Origin: Notamacropus eugenii | Taxonomy: Eukaryota; Chordata; Mammalia; Diprotodontia; Macropodidae | DNA: 64,000 nt | Assembly: GCF_028372415.1 (NCBI RefSeq) | Contig: NC_092875.1 | Span: 55,903,228 to 55,967,227 of the forward strand | Direction of reading: 5' to 3' | In this document: positions 12,330 to 24,059 of the stretch, piece after piece | Numbering within the stretch: position 1 is the first letter of the stretch | Layout: every line of letters starts with the position of its first letter | Notes under the pieces: model-generated | What the model was told of the DNA's origin: nothing | Databases searched by the model: none | What the model saw: only the letters and a program-made list of their open reading frames with translations | Translations under genes and position numbers: made by a program

Positions 12330-12534
12330 TCTCTTGCAATGGTTCAGACAACAGATGAAGAGGACCTGGACTAGGGGAGAGGTTATATGGAGAGAGAGAA
12401 GGAAATAGGTGGAAGAGATACTGAGGAGGTAGAACTATGAAGATAGGGCAATTGATTGGATATAACTGTGGGGGGTGGGGAGAGAGAGTGTGAGAAAGGG
12501 AAAAATCAAGGATGATTCCAATGGTGAATCTTGT
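12330..12534 (-). mobile_element. LINE-2 fragment, part A (split by HAL1)
   Basis: Minus L2 text (GGGCAATTGATTGGATATAAC, AGGATGATTCCAATGGTGAA) that continues after the HAL1 insertion at 14,557. The last 17 bases are the target duplication. Confidence 0.75.
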
Positions 12535-14556
12535 AATATACACACACACATACATTCCCATACCCACCTACATATATATATATTCCATCTAACTAACCTA
12601 ATACTGAAAAAGATCTCCTGAGTTACAAATAACATCTTTCCATGTAGGAATGTAAACAGTTCAACTTTAATGAGTTCTTTAAGGCTTCTCTTTCCTGTTT
12701 ACCTTTTCATGTTTCTCTTGATTCTTGTATTTGAAAGTCAAATTTTCTATTCAGCTCTGGTCTTTCCAACAAGAATGCTTGGAAGTTCTTTATTTCATTG
12801 AAATTCCATTTTTTCCCCCTGAAGTATTATACTCAGTTTTGCTGGGTAGGCCATTCTTAGTTTTAATCCCAGCTCCTTTGACCTCTGGAATATCATATTC
12901 CAAGCCCTTCAATCCCTTAGTGTAGAAGCTGCTACATCCTGTGTTATCCTGATTGTAATTCCTCAATACTTGAATTGTTTCTTTCTGGCTACTTGTAATA
13001 TTTTCTCCTTGACCTGGGAACTCTGGAATTTGGTTACAATATTCCTAGGAGTTTTTCTTTTTGGATCTCTTTCAGGGGGTGATTGGTGAATTCTTTCCAT
13101 TTCTATTTTACTCTCTGGTTCTAGAATATCAAGGCAGTTTTCCTTGATAATTTCTTGGAAGATGATGTCTAGGCTTTTTGTTTCATCATGGTTTTCAGGT
13201 ATACCAATAATTTTTTAAATTGTCTCTCTGAATCTATTTTCCAGATCAGTTGTTTTTCCAATGAGATATTTCACATTGTCTTCTACTTTTTCATTCTTTT
13301 GGTTTTGTTTTGTAATTTCTTGGTTTCTCATAAAGTCATTAGCTTCCATCACTCCATTTGAATTTTTAAAGAACTATTTTCTTCAGTGAGTTTTTGAACC
13401 TCCTTTTCCATTTGGCTAATTCTGCTTTTGAAAGCATTCTTCTCCTCATTGGCCTTTTGGGCCTCTTTTGCCATTTGGGTTAGTCTATTTTTAAAGGTAT
13501 TATTTTCTTCAGCATTGTTTTGGGTCTTCTTTAGCAAGCTGTTGACTTGCTTTTCATGATTTTCTTCCATTGCTCTCATTTCTCTTCCCAATTTTTCCTC
13601 CACTTCTCTTACTTGATTTTCAAAATCCTTTTTGAGCTCTTCTATGGCCTGAGACCATTGCATATTTATTTTGAAGGTTTTGGATGCAGAAGCCTTGACT
13701 TTGATGTCTTAATCTGATGGTATGCTTTGTTCTTCCTCATCTGAAAGAATGGAAGAAAGTACCTGTTCACCAAGAAAGTAACCTTCTATAGTCTTTTTCC
13801 CCCCTTTTGGGCATTTTCTCAGCCAGTTATTTGACATTTGAGCCCTTTATCAAGAGGAGGGTATACTCTAGGGACTTGTAAGTTCTCAGTTCCTCCAAGG
13901 TGGCACAATCACGGGAGAGGAGTTTACTCCTCTCTTGGCCTCTTATGTTGTCTGTGAGCAACCACAAGCACTCTCTTTTGTCCAGGATCTGCAAGTAGGG
14001 TTCCCTTTCCACTGTCACCACCAGTTCCACCAAGCCAGCCAGTGCTCCTCCTCACTCCAGGACTGCCACACAGGGCTGAGACCTAGATCAGTCACTTGTT
14101 TCCTTCTAGGTCTTTACGTCTAGGGCTCCAAAAGGGGACACTGCTGCAGTGACTTCCACCGCCTTGGGGCTGAGGCTAGGGCCAGACCCTATTCCCTTTT
14201 CACCCAGGTGAAAGAGTTTTCTTACTGACCTTTGAAGCTGTCTTTGGAGTTTGTGAGTTGAGAAATCTGGGAACCACAGCTGCTACCCGTGATTCTGTGC
14301 CCTGAAGCTTGCTTCAGTTCTGTCCATGCTATTCGGCCAAGGCTGTGCTGTGCTCCACTCCAAACCTGCTGCAATAGACCTTTCCTGTTGTCCTTCCAGG
14401 CTGTCTTGGGCTGGAAATCTCTTTCACTCTGTTGTTTTGTGGCTTCTGCTGCTCTAGAATTTGTTTAGAATCATTTTTACAGGTATTTTATGGGCTATGG
14501 GGGTAGAGCTAGAGCAGGCCCATCTTTCTGCTCCACCATCTTTGTTCCACCCCTCT
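12535..14556 (-). mobile_element. HAL1-like element (ORF1-only L1 derivative), full length
   Basis: 2,022 bp on the minus strand, flanked by the 17-bp duplication CCAATGGTGAATCTTGT (12518-12534 and 14557-14573). The 5' end carries the L1-like CAAAGATGGTGGAGCAGAAAG, then about 0.9 kb of UTR, then an ORF1-type region. The frame 13663-13349 encodes a Lys/Glu-rich coiled coil (EELKKDFENQVREVEEKLGR, then repeated NxFKxRxxQMxKE heptads) as in the N-terminal half of L1 ORF1 proteins; the C-terminal half follows in broken frames. No endonuclease or reverse transcriptase follows. The 3' end is an alternating TATATATG/TGTGTGTA repeat, not poly(A). Confidence 0.85.
13349..13663 (-). pseudogene. L1-type ORF1 coiled-coil fragment
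   Basis: 104 codons of charged heptads. L1 ORF1 proteins trimerise through such a coiled coil and bind RNA through C-terminal domains; here the C-terminal part is out of frame, so no complete ORF1 protein can be made. The second HAL1 at 44-45.6 kb carries the same repeats. Confidence 0.8.
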
Positions 14557-15600
14557 CCAATGGTGAATCTTGTTGATGGAAGGATGCTGGTGTCCTCAAC
14601 AGCAATAGAAAAATTTAGAGGAGGTTGGTTATAATGTTCTTTTTTTTTTTTGGACATCCTGAGTTGGAAATGCCTATGGGATGTCTAGGATGAGACATCC
14701 AGGAGGAGATGTCTAGCAAGCAGGGGTGACATAGTGTTAGTGTTTAGAAGAAGTAGTAGGACTAGGTTTGGAAGCCAAATGCATAGAGATAATAATTGAA
14801 CCCTTTGGGACTGAGGAGATCATCAGGTAGAGACTTAAGATGGAGCTTTGGGAGATGCCCACACTGAGTGGGTGACATGATGTTGGTTCATCTGCAAAGG
14901 ATATGGAAATGGAGTGATCAGATAGGGGGAGAACCAAGAGAGAGGAGGGTCATCGAAATTAAGGGAGGAATAAGTTCCCAGGAAGAAGGGGTGATTGACA
15001 ATGTCAAAAACTACCCAGAAACCAAGTAGGATGATAAGGTCCTGGGATTTAGCAGTTAAGAAATCATTGGTAATCTTGGAGAGCCATTCCAGTTGGGTGG
15101 CGGGGGAGAGAAACCTGAATGTGAGGGAATTAGAAATAGTAGCTCAGAAAATGGTGCCAGTGGATGTATGATTTGACCTATAAAATGGAGGAGGTATAGG
15201 ATGATAATTTGAGTGGAGACCTTGGTATCCTGGTAGGTCATGAAGAAAGTCAATGGATAAGGAGAGTTTGAAGAGGAGAGAAAGGGGGAATTATTATTGA
15301 AGCAGCAAGCTTTTGGAGGGGATAGGAAGGGATGGTATCAAAAGTATAAATGAAGGGATTGATGTCAACCAGGAGAAGGGCCAGGAGAGAGATAAAGGAT
15401 TTTGAGTTGTATCATAGGGAAGGGGGAACTAATGATGAATGGCTTCTAGTATTTTGGTAAAATAGGAAGTGATATCCTCTGCTGAGCAGGAGGGGAAAGG
15501 AGAAGGCATAGGACATTTGAGAGAATATGAGAAAATAAGGTTACAATAGCATTGTGTGAAGGTGTGATAAAGAATCCATCAGGGAAGAATAAAAAGATAC
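14557..15600 (-). mobile_element. LINE-2, part B (split by HAL1)
   Basis: Begins with the second target duplication and continues the L2 text: TGGTGTCCTCAACAGCAATAG, ATGGGATGTCTAGGATGAGAC, GAGGAGATCATCAGGTAGAGAC. With 12330-12534 it forms one older L2 copy. Confidence 0.75.
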
Positions 15601-15639
15601 TTATGAGAATCAAAAACCTAGCTAAAATGACAACAACAT

Positions 15640-15883
15640 AATAATACTAACCAACATTCATATAGTGCTCTGAGGTTTGTAAAACTCTTTCCAAATGTCA
15701 TCTTATTTTACTCTTACAACAACCCAGGGAGGTAGGTAGTATTATTTTATAGATGAGGAAACTGAGGCAGACAGAGGATAAATGACTTGCCTAGGCTCAT
15801 ACAGCCAGTGTCTGAGGCCACATCTGAACTCAGGTTTTCCTGATTCTAGACTAAGTGCTCCATCCACTTCACCATTTAGCTGC
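15640..15883 (-). repeat. MIR-type SINE, minus
   Basis: ATATAGTGCTCTGAGGTTTG, GATGAGGAAACTGAGGCAGAC, CATACAGCCAGTGTCTGAGG, CATTTAGCTGCC. Confidence 0.85.
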
Positions 15884-16034
15884 CAACATGAATTTTCAGT
15901 AAACTCATAATTAGAGTTTTTGTGGCTGGACATTCTGAAGAATATCTTAGAAGGAGAATGTCTAGATTAGATATATGGACTACGGAGACAATAGTAGCTT
16001 CAGAATGGGTTGAGTGATTGATTCCAAAGAGTAA

Positions 16035-16975
16035 TCCTTATTAATTGGGTGTCAGACTGGAAGGAGGTCTCTAGAGGACTGATTCAGGTACATACTCGTG
16101 GCCTTGTGCTGGTTAGCGTTTTTATCAATGGTTTGAATAAGGACATGGACTGTATACTTACACAGTTGGCAGCTTTTATGGAACTGGGAGGAGTAGCTTA
16201 TATGAATACCAGATTCAGGATCCTAAAATAACTCATTGGGCTAGACTATTAAGTTGAATCTAATAAGACAAAATTTAATAAGGACAAATAGTAAAATCTT
16301 ACTGAGTTTCAAAAATCAACTTCAGAAAGACTGGATGGGGGAATTGTGGCAAGACAACATATCATGTGAAGGAAGGCTACTGGTTTCAGTGTTCTGAAAG
16401 TTTGATGCTAATCGACAACGGCAGCTAATGACTCTTGCAGCCAAAATACCCAATGCAATTTTAGGCTCTGTTAAGAGAACATACCATCTAGAATACAGAA
16501 AGTGATAGTCCTGCTTTATTCTGCTTTTCTCAGGCCACATGTGGAATATTTAGGTCAATCTCAGGCACCACCTTTTAGGAATGAATTGACGTTCTAGGCA
16601 GCATCCAGAGATGGGTGACCAGGATGGTCATGCCGTATAAGGATTGGTTGAAGGAGATGGGATTATTTAGCCTGGAGAAGAGGTTTGTGAGGGTCATCAT
16701 GAAAATTTTGTTCAAAATTCTGAAATACGGAAGAAGGATTAGACTTCTTCTGTTTGCTCCCAGGGGACAGAAATTGGGAAAATGGGTAGAAGGGGCAGAA
16801 GCAGATTTTGGATGGCTGTTAAATTGTTTAAAAGTAGAATGGACAGTTTCAGGGGCTGTGGATCTTAGCTTTCCAGTGGAAGTTGGATTATCACTCATGA
16901 GGGATTGCTGATAGGTGTGAGTTGGATGACCTGACCTCTGAGGTCCTAATACTTCTCAGGCTGTGATTCAATGAA
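16035..16975 (+). mobile_element. CR1-clade LINE, reverse-transcriptase C-terminal part
   Basis: Broken frames keep FINGLNKDMD (from the RT palm region), then WLKEMGLFSLEKR, the conserved block near the end of CR1/L3 reverse transcriptases, and the GAGGTCCTAATACTTCT...TGTGATTCAATGA tail. It is a pseudogenised copy. Confidence 0.8.
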
Positions 16976-17084
16976 CCAAGGCATCAATAGCTATACTTAG
17001 ACGATGTTGTTATACTGAGCTGGCCAACTCTTTTGAATTCTAAGACATTCTAGATGTCTGGATCTCAGCTTCCTCACCAAGTCC

Positions 17085-17320
17085 TCATGCCTGGCTCTAA
17101 AATATGGACACTGACCCTGGCAAGAGCCCTAAGCACATTCCTGCCAGGCTCGTACTGTGAATACTGACCCTGGCCCCTGTCTCTTACCACATTCCTGTTG
17201 TACTCCAGCTTGGGACATTGGCTCCTGCCTGGGTCCTTGAACTTGGTCTGCCTGGCTCCAACCTACAGACACTGACCCCAGCCTCTGTGTCTGGACCCAC
17301 TTTTGCCAAGACCTTGCAAG
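17085..17320 (+). repeat. Degenerate tandem repeat, about 60-bp unit
   Basis: GACACTGACCCTGGC, ATACTGACCCTGGCCCCTGT and GACACTGACCCCAGCCTCTG recur with CCTGCCAGGCTC/CTGCCTGGCTCC between them. About three to four diverged copies. Confidence 0.55.
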
Positions 17321-18165
17321 TAGGCTGAGACAGCACCCCAACATTTGTTATCTGACCCCATGAAAGGTCTAGCCCTGGACCTTAGGCCTTGCTTCAAATG
17401 ACCTCATTTGTCTAGGGCTCCAGCACCCCTTGAGAACTGGAGCTTGGTACAGGGAAACATTGACTTCAACTCCACAACCTTTACATCTCCCTAGTCCGAG
17501 GTTTCTAACTTGTTTTGTGTCATGGACCCATTTTCTGGTGAAACCTGTGGGCTCTTTCTAGAATAGTGTTTTTAAAATGTGTAAAATAAAATACATAAGA
17601 TTATCAAGGAAACCATTTCCATTGAAATAGTTATCGAAATACTTTTTTCTTTTTCAAACCAAGTTCATGGACCCCCAGGCCAAGAACTTCTGTAGCAGTT
17701 TCTTGATCTTTTTGATCCCTGAACTCCAGCATCCTACACACTGAGATCCCAACTTCACTGATGTCTGAGCAGATCTTGGATTCTAGGGTTCAGAAATCTG
17801 CTACACTTCCTCCATCTTGCCCTTTTTTCCAGTTGCTGCTGATCTATTTTGGTGCTTGGTTTCAGTACTTTCTTTCCTCTTCCTCTTCTCCCCACTCTTC
17901 CTCCCAAATCTAGGTTATATATTTTCTAAGGTGTTCTTATAGGGGAAAAGGAAATAAAAATAACACTCAGAAATAACTGAGTAGAAAACCATTAGAAATG
18001 TGTGAAGAAGAAATCTAACTACTTGAAAACTGGGGCTGTACTTCACTTCTAAATTGTATTGCATCTATCTACAATTCTCCAGCCCTAGCTTGGCCCAGCT
18101 TCTTTTCCTTTAGAGCAGAGTGTATACTGAATGTCTTGTGGACCATCGATTTAGAATTTTTTTGG
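17321..18165. other. Unassigned
   Basis: No coding signal. 17,500-17,700 (TTGTGTCATGGACCCATTTTC, CATGGACCCCAGGCCAAGAAC) is a dispersed repeat also present at 53,940-54,130. Confidence 0.35.
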
Positions 18166-18169
18166 CCAT

Positions 18170-18520
18170 TATTTCCCTCAGCTGACTCGGGGTACCCCCA
18201 ATCAAGGAGAAGCATGTCATATGAGGATATATTGGAGGAACTGGGGACATTTAGCCTGGAGAAGAGAAGATTTAGACTAGATATGATCACTGTCTTCACG
18301 AACTTAAAGGGCTTTCCTGGAAGAAGAGTTTAACATTGTTCTCCTTGATCCCAAGAAGGTCAGTGGGTAGAAGAAGTTACAGAGGGGGCCATTCAAGTTT
18401 GATGTAAGGGAAAACTTCCTAGTCTTTAGATCTAGGCTCAGGTGCAAAACTGCTTCCATCCCCCATAGTAGACATATTCAATCAAAGGTTGGATGACCAT
18501 TTACAGACTATAGGAGGAGC
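18170..18520 (+). mobile_element. CR1-clade LINE fragment
   Basis: The frame contains SYEDILEELGTFSLEKRRFR, the same RT C-terminal block as at 16.6 kb, followed by GATGTAAGGGAAAACTTCCTAG. Diverged and truncated. Confidence 0.8.
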
Positions 18521-18527
18521 CTATAGG

Positions 18528-18781
18528 AGCAGCTAGGTGGCACAGTGGATAGGGCAAGGGACCTGGAGTCAGAAAGACCTGAATTCCAATATAGCTTTGG
18601 TAAGGTATTAACTGTGTGTCCTTGGGCAAGTCACTTAACCTCACCAAACTCAGTTTTCTCATTTGTAAAACGAAGCTAATAATAGCACCTGCTTCCTAGA
18701 GTTGTTGTGAGGATCAAATGAGATACTATTTCTAAAGAGCTTTGCAAACCTTAAAGCATCATATTAAAGCTAGTTATTATT
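18528..18781 (+). repeat. tRNA-derived SINE, CORE/MIR-type 3' part
   Basis: GGAGCAGCTAGGTGGCACAG, GGGCAAGTCACTTAACCTCA, GTTGTTGTGAGGATCAAATGAG, ending TTAAAGCTAGTTATTATTA. Full length. Confidence 0.9.
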
Positions 18782-18989
18782 AGGAAGCATTCACTTGCAG
18801 GAAGCTGCTAAGGTCATTTCCTACTCTGTGAAATACAATAGAGGCAAGACTGTCTTTGCTTTAAAAAAATCAGAGTAAGTCAGCCTCATACCATTCACTT
18901 CCATGCTTAGCAAAAGACAGCCCTTTGCCTATACACTCCTGCCAGTGGAATAGCTTTTTTTGGGGGGGAGGAGGGCGGTTTCCACCAAG

Positions 18990-19640
18990 GCTCTGTGGTA
19001 GCTGCCCCCTTTATTTTCCTTGTCTGCTGTGCCAACTATGATATCAGGCTCTCTCTGACGCCTTTTCTGGGATGGATTCGAACCCGGCACCTTGAGGTGA
19101 GAGCCTGGGCTGGGATCAGCAGTTTCCGACAGCCGGGCTGCTTTCTTCACCCAGGGCGGGTGAAGCCGCCTGCCCCGCCCCAGCGCTAGCCAGGGCCCAG
19201 CCGACCCCAAATATTTGGAAATTGCCGACTGTGCGGAATCATTGTTATTGACTGCGAGTTCTCCCCACAGAGGAAACGCCTGCAGGAAAAAGAGAAAGAA
19301 TGAGGATGGGGGAAGGCACCGAGGAGAGGCAGCCGCCGCCGCCGTGTTAAATTTCACCGCAGAAGTGAACAGAATGTGAAGCGAGCCCAGCCGGGAGCTG
19401 CCAGGAGCCGAAAGAATGTTGGCTATTTATAGCCAATTAGAGAAAAATCAATTTGTCTTGTGGCTCTGGGTTCAGCCCTGCTGGGCTGTCTTCCCGACAG
19501 AGGCCCTGGACCGGGGAGGAGAGGCCAAGTGCCCTCCCCAGGCCCCTACGCCCTGCTCCAGCTCTCCCTTCCCACCGTGCCCTGGGCTACGCAGGCTTTG
19601 GGACAAGCGGGGTGAGGGCAGGTCGACATGCCGGCAGGCA
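18990..19640. promoter_or_regulatory. GC-rich, CpG-retaining element with dense motifs
   Basis: The sequence changes abruptly from repeats to CpG-retaining unique DNA. Seen: a CCGCCGCCGCCG run, a perfect 12-bp palindrome CCAAATATTTGG (19207-19218), a SOX-like CATTGTTAT (about 19240), and a consensus MEF2 site CTATTTATAG (19423-19432) directly followed by CCAATTAG (CCAAT/homeodomain-like). No exon with recognisable protein is present. A conserved enhancer or the CpG-island promoter of a gene outside my recognition are the likeliest readings. Confidence 0.45.
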
Positions 19641-19705
19641 AATGGGGTCTCATCCTTAACTGGCATGGGACTGCCCATCTGGAACTCCTGCCGGAGCCAG
19701 AGTCC

Positions 19706-20012
19706 TGGAGTTCAGAGCTGGAAGGGACTAAAAAACCCAGAACATAGATGTCAGAGCTAGAAGGGACTGAAGAACCCAGAACCCAGAATGCCAGAGCTGG
19801 GAGGGACTAAAGAACCCAGAACATAGATGTCAGAGCTAGGAGGGACTGAAGAACCCAGAACCCAGAATGCCAGAGCTGGGAGGGACTAAAGAACCCAGAA
19901 CATAGAATGTCGGAGCTGGGAGGGACTAAAGAATCCAGAACGTAGAATGTCAGAGCTGGGAGGGATTAGAGAATCCAGAATGTAGAATGTCAGAGCTGGG
20001 AGACCACTTAGA
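19706..20012 (+). repeat. Minisatellite, 39-40 bp unit, about 7-8 copies
   Basis: Units join GAACCCAGAACATAGAATG to TCAGAGCTGGGAGGGACTAAA. Neighbouring copies are highly similar and alternate between ATAGATGTC and CCAGAATGCC subtypes, implying fairly recent expansion. The unit resembles the head of an old THER/MIR-type repeat. Confidence 0.9.
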
Positions 20013-20039
20013 AAAGAGACTGGTCAGAACTTGGAGGAA

Positions 20040-20400
20040 CTTTTTTTTTTTAAATTAAAATTGGACAAATATCTATTTCCTTCGCTTCTCTCCTTGTTAG
20101 GGAGGTTGGCATGGTAGACAAGTGATATAAAGGAAGCAACTACTCCAGAGCTTTGGTGGAAGATCCCCAAATATACCATCTCTCCCCCCCCCCCCCCAAA
20201 ATCAATGCCCCTATTCCAAAATCAAGGAGAAAAGAAAAAGGAAACCTTTTCCTTTTTCTAACAAGTGACAGGCATGTATATTCAAGCAAAAAAAGAAACA
20301 ATTCCCGGATTGGATATTTTAAAATATATATACTTCTCATTCTGCATGATGAATCCATCTCCTTTCTGTCAGTAGGTGGGGACCTCTCCATCTAGATCCT
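20040..20400. other. Unassigned, with C-homopolymer
   Basis: Includes a T run at 20,040 and a C run of about 15 bases near 20,185. No coding signal. Confidence 0.35.
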
Positions 20401-20404
20401 CACC

Positions 20405-20765
20405 AGCCCTGGTGTTTGCAGTCATCCGAGTTATTAAATCTTTCAAAGTTAGTTGTTTCTAAAATGTTTGTATTGTATAGTATGTTCTCCAGGTTCTGCT
20501 CACTTCATCCTGCATCAGTTCATCCTAGTGTTCCTGGGTTTCACTCCCTTTCATGGCTTCTAATGGGACAATACTATTAAATCCCATTCACATACCTTAA
20601 TTTTTTCTGCTATTCGCTAACTGATGGATATCCACTTTGTTTCTAGTTCTTTACTATTACTAAAAGAGCAACTCTAAATAGTATTTTGGGCATAGTTTCC
20701 AAATTGCTTTCCAGAATGTCTGGACCAGTTTACAGCTCCATCAGCAGTGTATTTACATATCTATT
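20405..20765 (-). mobile_element. L1 3' UTR fragment, minus
   Basis: TTCTAATGGGACAATACTATTA, AACTGATGGATATCCAC, CCAAATTGCTTTCCAGAATG and CAGTTTACAGCTCCATCAGCAG are the reverse complement of the marsupial L1 3' end. Confidence 0.75.
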
Positions 20766-20989
20766 TTCCAGGAAAAAGACTTTAGGTCATAGACTTCAGA
20801 ATTGGAAGCAGCCTTAGAGATCTCCACACTGGGAGTCAGTGGCATACTAAAAAGAAAGCTGGCTTTAGGATCAGAAATCCTGGGTTCAAATTCAGTCTTC
20901 AATCATCATAGGTAATCATAATTTATAAAGGGGATGTGATCATGTAAATCTTGATTAATTTGCTAAGTTTCCCAATCAATATGAAATTA

Positions 20990-21900
20990 TAGGTTGTGGA
21001 CCCTTTTTTTGGGAAGGCATCTAGGGACACCACCCCTCAGAACATGGCCCCTGGCACTGTACTGAAGGGGTTTCAGAGACTGATTATTCCTGATTTTTGG
21101 AAAAACTTTCCCCTCCCCACAGCAGATTTCACATGTAATAAGATCTTGTGGAACATAAAACACAATTAAAACCAACTTTATTAAGATAGGACTAAAAAGA
21201 ACACAATTTCAAAGTTAAAACTCTTCTTTTTTCCTGGTCACCACAGGATAAATTAGCTGGAACAGAACAGTATGTCTTCATAGAGAAGGTAAAATTTTTG
21301 CCGATTTCTCCTCCCAAGCTAGACCTCTTTATGCTTGAGTAGTACGCCTACTCTTAACTCTCAGTAATGGAGGCTCAATCTTGGGTGGTCACACTCTACT
21401 ACAGGGTAGAGACTTTGATCAGAAAGCTTCTCCTTAAGTGAACTTGAGCTTTCTCTCTTGATTGAGCTGAGATCTTATCTTGTTCCCATTTAAGAGGTCA
21501 TTCATTCTTGTGTGTTTTTCAGTATATTCTAATCTGTATGATTTTTCCAACTTCTGTTTGGGTTTATTCACTATTTGCTATCTGTGATGGTTCCTTGTGA
21601 AACCAGAACCACCTGAGTAAGCTAAGATGGAGGATGTAAGCCTGGGACTACCTTTCTCCTTAAGGGTGGACAGAGATTCGATTTTCCTTCTGAATGGTTC
21701 CCCACCTCCATTCAGATCAGAGATTCAGATGGCCCCCCTCTCCCTCCATCTCTAGATCAGAGATATTTGAGGGAGGCAGATAGATATAATTCTAGTCTGC
21801 TACCCCTCTCAGAGAATGATGAAAAGAATATCCAGTCTCTCTCTACTTCCCAAAAGCTAACTTGGCTCAGATTTCAGAAATAAATCTATCTATACTACTC
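20990..21900 (-). other. Unassigned, LTR-like on the minus strand
   Basis: The minus strand contains AATAAAGTTGGTTTTAATTG, the sort of polyadenylation context found in LTRs. No clear TG...CA ends or target duplication were found. Family not recognised. Confidence 0.25.
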
Positions 21901-21949
21901 CTGAGTCACACTTGGGTGTGTAGCAACCTTTGCTGACACACATATCTTA

Positions 21950-22255
21950 CATAGGCACACATGTAACTTAAATATGCACAGTAATATTCCACTATGTTCA
22001 GGCACCATGAATTGCTTAGCCATTCTCCAGTGAATGGGCATCTATCTAGTTTCTACTACTTTGCTACATTGAAAAGTGCTGCTAGAAATAGTTTGATGTT
22101 TATGGAGCCTTTCTTTTCTGTCAGTGACGTCCTTGGGATATATGCCTAGAATCTCTGAGTCAAAGAATATAGACATTTTAGTTGCTTTATTTACACAATT
22201 CCAAATTGCTTTGACTAGCTTACTTTTAAGAGGCCATCAGGGGTGTGCCTGATCC
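21950..22255 (-). mobile_element. L1 3' UTR fragment, minus
   Basis: AATATTCCACTATGTTCAGG, CCAGTGAATGGGCATC and TCCTTGGGATATATGCCTAG. Confidence 0.75.
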
Positions 22256-22314
22256 ACCCTATAGTTCCATCAAGTTAATGGAGGAATTTCTTCATACCTC
22301 TTAAAGAAACAACA

Positions 22315-22530
22315 GAGTGATCATAGGGCCATAGATTTAAAGCTGGAAAAGATCTTCTAAGTCATCAAGTCTAGCCTCTTTATTTTTCAAATGAGGAAAC
22401 TGAGGCAGGCAAAGAGCAGTTAAGTGACTTGCCTCAGATCATATGGCTAGTGCATGTCTGAGTCTGGATTTGAATACAGGTCTTCCCAAGTCCTGGTCCA
22501 CTGCCTAATTAACTACATCCTGTTGTGTCT
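22315..22530 (-). repeat. SINE, minus (THER/tRNA-type)
   Basis: AAATGAGGAAACTGAGGCAGGC, GTGACTTGCCTCAGATCATATG, TGAGTCTGGATTTGAA. Confidence 0.8.
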
Positions 22531-22599
22531 CAAACACTTTTTTGTATTTCCTTTACCGGAAGTGAATGACACACTCTTGGTTCCATACACTTTATAGTC

Positions 22600-23230
22600 T
22601 ATGGGTAGGTCACTCAGGATGTGAGCTACTCAAGGTCTCCTTCCCTTTACAAGATGCAAATGTGATATCTCCCAGTCTGAAAGAGGGAAAAATAGAATAC
22701 CTCTTTGTCTCTTTCTTCCATCCATCTCAGTGCCATCCTCAACTCTTCTCTTTTTCTCACTTGCCATATCCAATAAGTTGCTAAGCCTTGCGGTTTCTAC
22801 CTTCATAACATCTTTCAATTAGCCCTTCTCTCCTCTGCTGCTGCCATCCCTCTAGGGCAGACCCTCATCACCTCACACCTGGATTAGCTGTAGTCCAGAC
22901 ACAGATATCCTTGTTGTTCTTTGAACAAGACACTCCACCTCCTGACTTGGACCATTTCCAATGGCTGTCCCCCTCATCCAGAACATTCTCTCTCTTCACC
23001 TCTGGCTCTTGGCTTCAGGTCTCAGCCAAAGTCCTGCCTTCTGCATGAAGCACCTCTCAGGCCTTTCCCCATGGATGCCTTTCAATTTATTCCATCTATA
23101 TCTTGTTTATTGTTTGCCTATTATCTCCCCTATCAGACTATGAGATGCTTTCCTTTATATTCCTAGGTATACAAAGCTACCCAGTTCCTGGCATGTAGCA
23201 TTCACTTAATGAATACTTGTCAATTGACCG
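22600..23230 (+). mobile_element. LINE-2 3' end
   Basis: GTTGCTAAGCCTTGCGGTTTC, CAGACCCTCATCACCTCACACC, CAAGACACTCCACCTCCTGAC, GCATGAAGCACCTCTC and TCCTGGCATGTAGCATTCAC follow L2 order to its tail. Confidence 0.85.
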
Positions 23231-23454
23231 ACTCATCAAGTGGGCCGAAGGAACTTGGTCAGAGGCTCTAGGATAACCCCCTGCTATGTATGGGAGCTGG
23301 GGTCTCTGTTAGTCACTTTGAAGAATGCCATGAGTATATCTGAAAGTTTTCCAGAGCATATCGAGGCAGAGGCTATGAGCCAAAGAGAATAAATGGCCTG
23401 CTTGGGCTCAGCCCCCAGAATAAAACCTGGTCTAGTTTTGGGAACCTTGGGCTA

Positions 23455-23985
23455 CAGGCAGCTAGGTGGCACAGTGTATAGTGCTGTGCCTGGAGTCAAG
23501 AAGACTTGTGTTCAAATCCAACCTCATAACTGTGTGACCCTGGACAAATCACTTTACCTCTATCTGCCTCAGATTCCTCAACTATAAAATGGGGACATCG
23601 TAATAGGGTTGTTGTGAGGATCAAATGAGATGATATTTGTAAATTGCTTAGCATAGTATTTGGCAAATAGTAGGCACTTAATAAATTCTTATGCCCTTTG
23701 CCTCCCTTCTGTTTCCATAGCCCTTTAGGGATTTTTCCCACAATGACCCTGTGATATGGTTCTGGAATGATAACTATCCCCATTTTATAGATGGAGAGAC
23801 TGAGACTGAGAGGTCAGAGTGGCTTACCCTGGGTCATACAGCAATGAACTGAATCAAGATCTCCTGATTTTAAAGTCAATGCTCTTATCCTTTCTGAACC
23901 TCAGTTTCTTTTATCTATAAATTGGAGATAAAAATACCTATATTACTTCCCTCACAGGACTGTTGTGAGAAACTATGCTACAAAC
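23455..23985. repeat. tRNA-derived SINE (plus) and a MIR-type piece (minus)
   Basis: 23455-23695 is near full length (GGCAGCTAGGTGGCACAG, GTTGTTGTGAGGATCAAATG, AGGCACTTAATAAATTC). 23,745-23,900 reads minus (TTTTATAGATGGAGAGACTG, CATACAGCAATGAA). Confidence 0.85.
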
Positions 23986-24059
23986 TTTAAAGTGCTACAT
24001 ACGGGTCAACTGTTACACTTGTTTGCCAGGACTCAGATCTAGCTAGAAGTACAGAGAGT

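Noticed and set aside
16615-16911. A host gene encoding the 98-codon GLFSLEKR-containing frame
   Set aside because: The motif belongs to CR1-clade reverse transcriptases, and the copy is broken.
19060-19120. TTCGAACCC resembling a tRNA T-arm (B box) on the minus strand
   Set aside because: The T-stem does not pair over five bases, and no acceptor, D or anticodon arm can be built around it.
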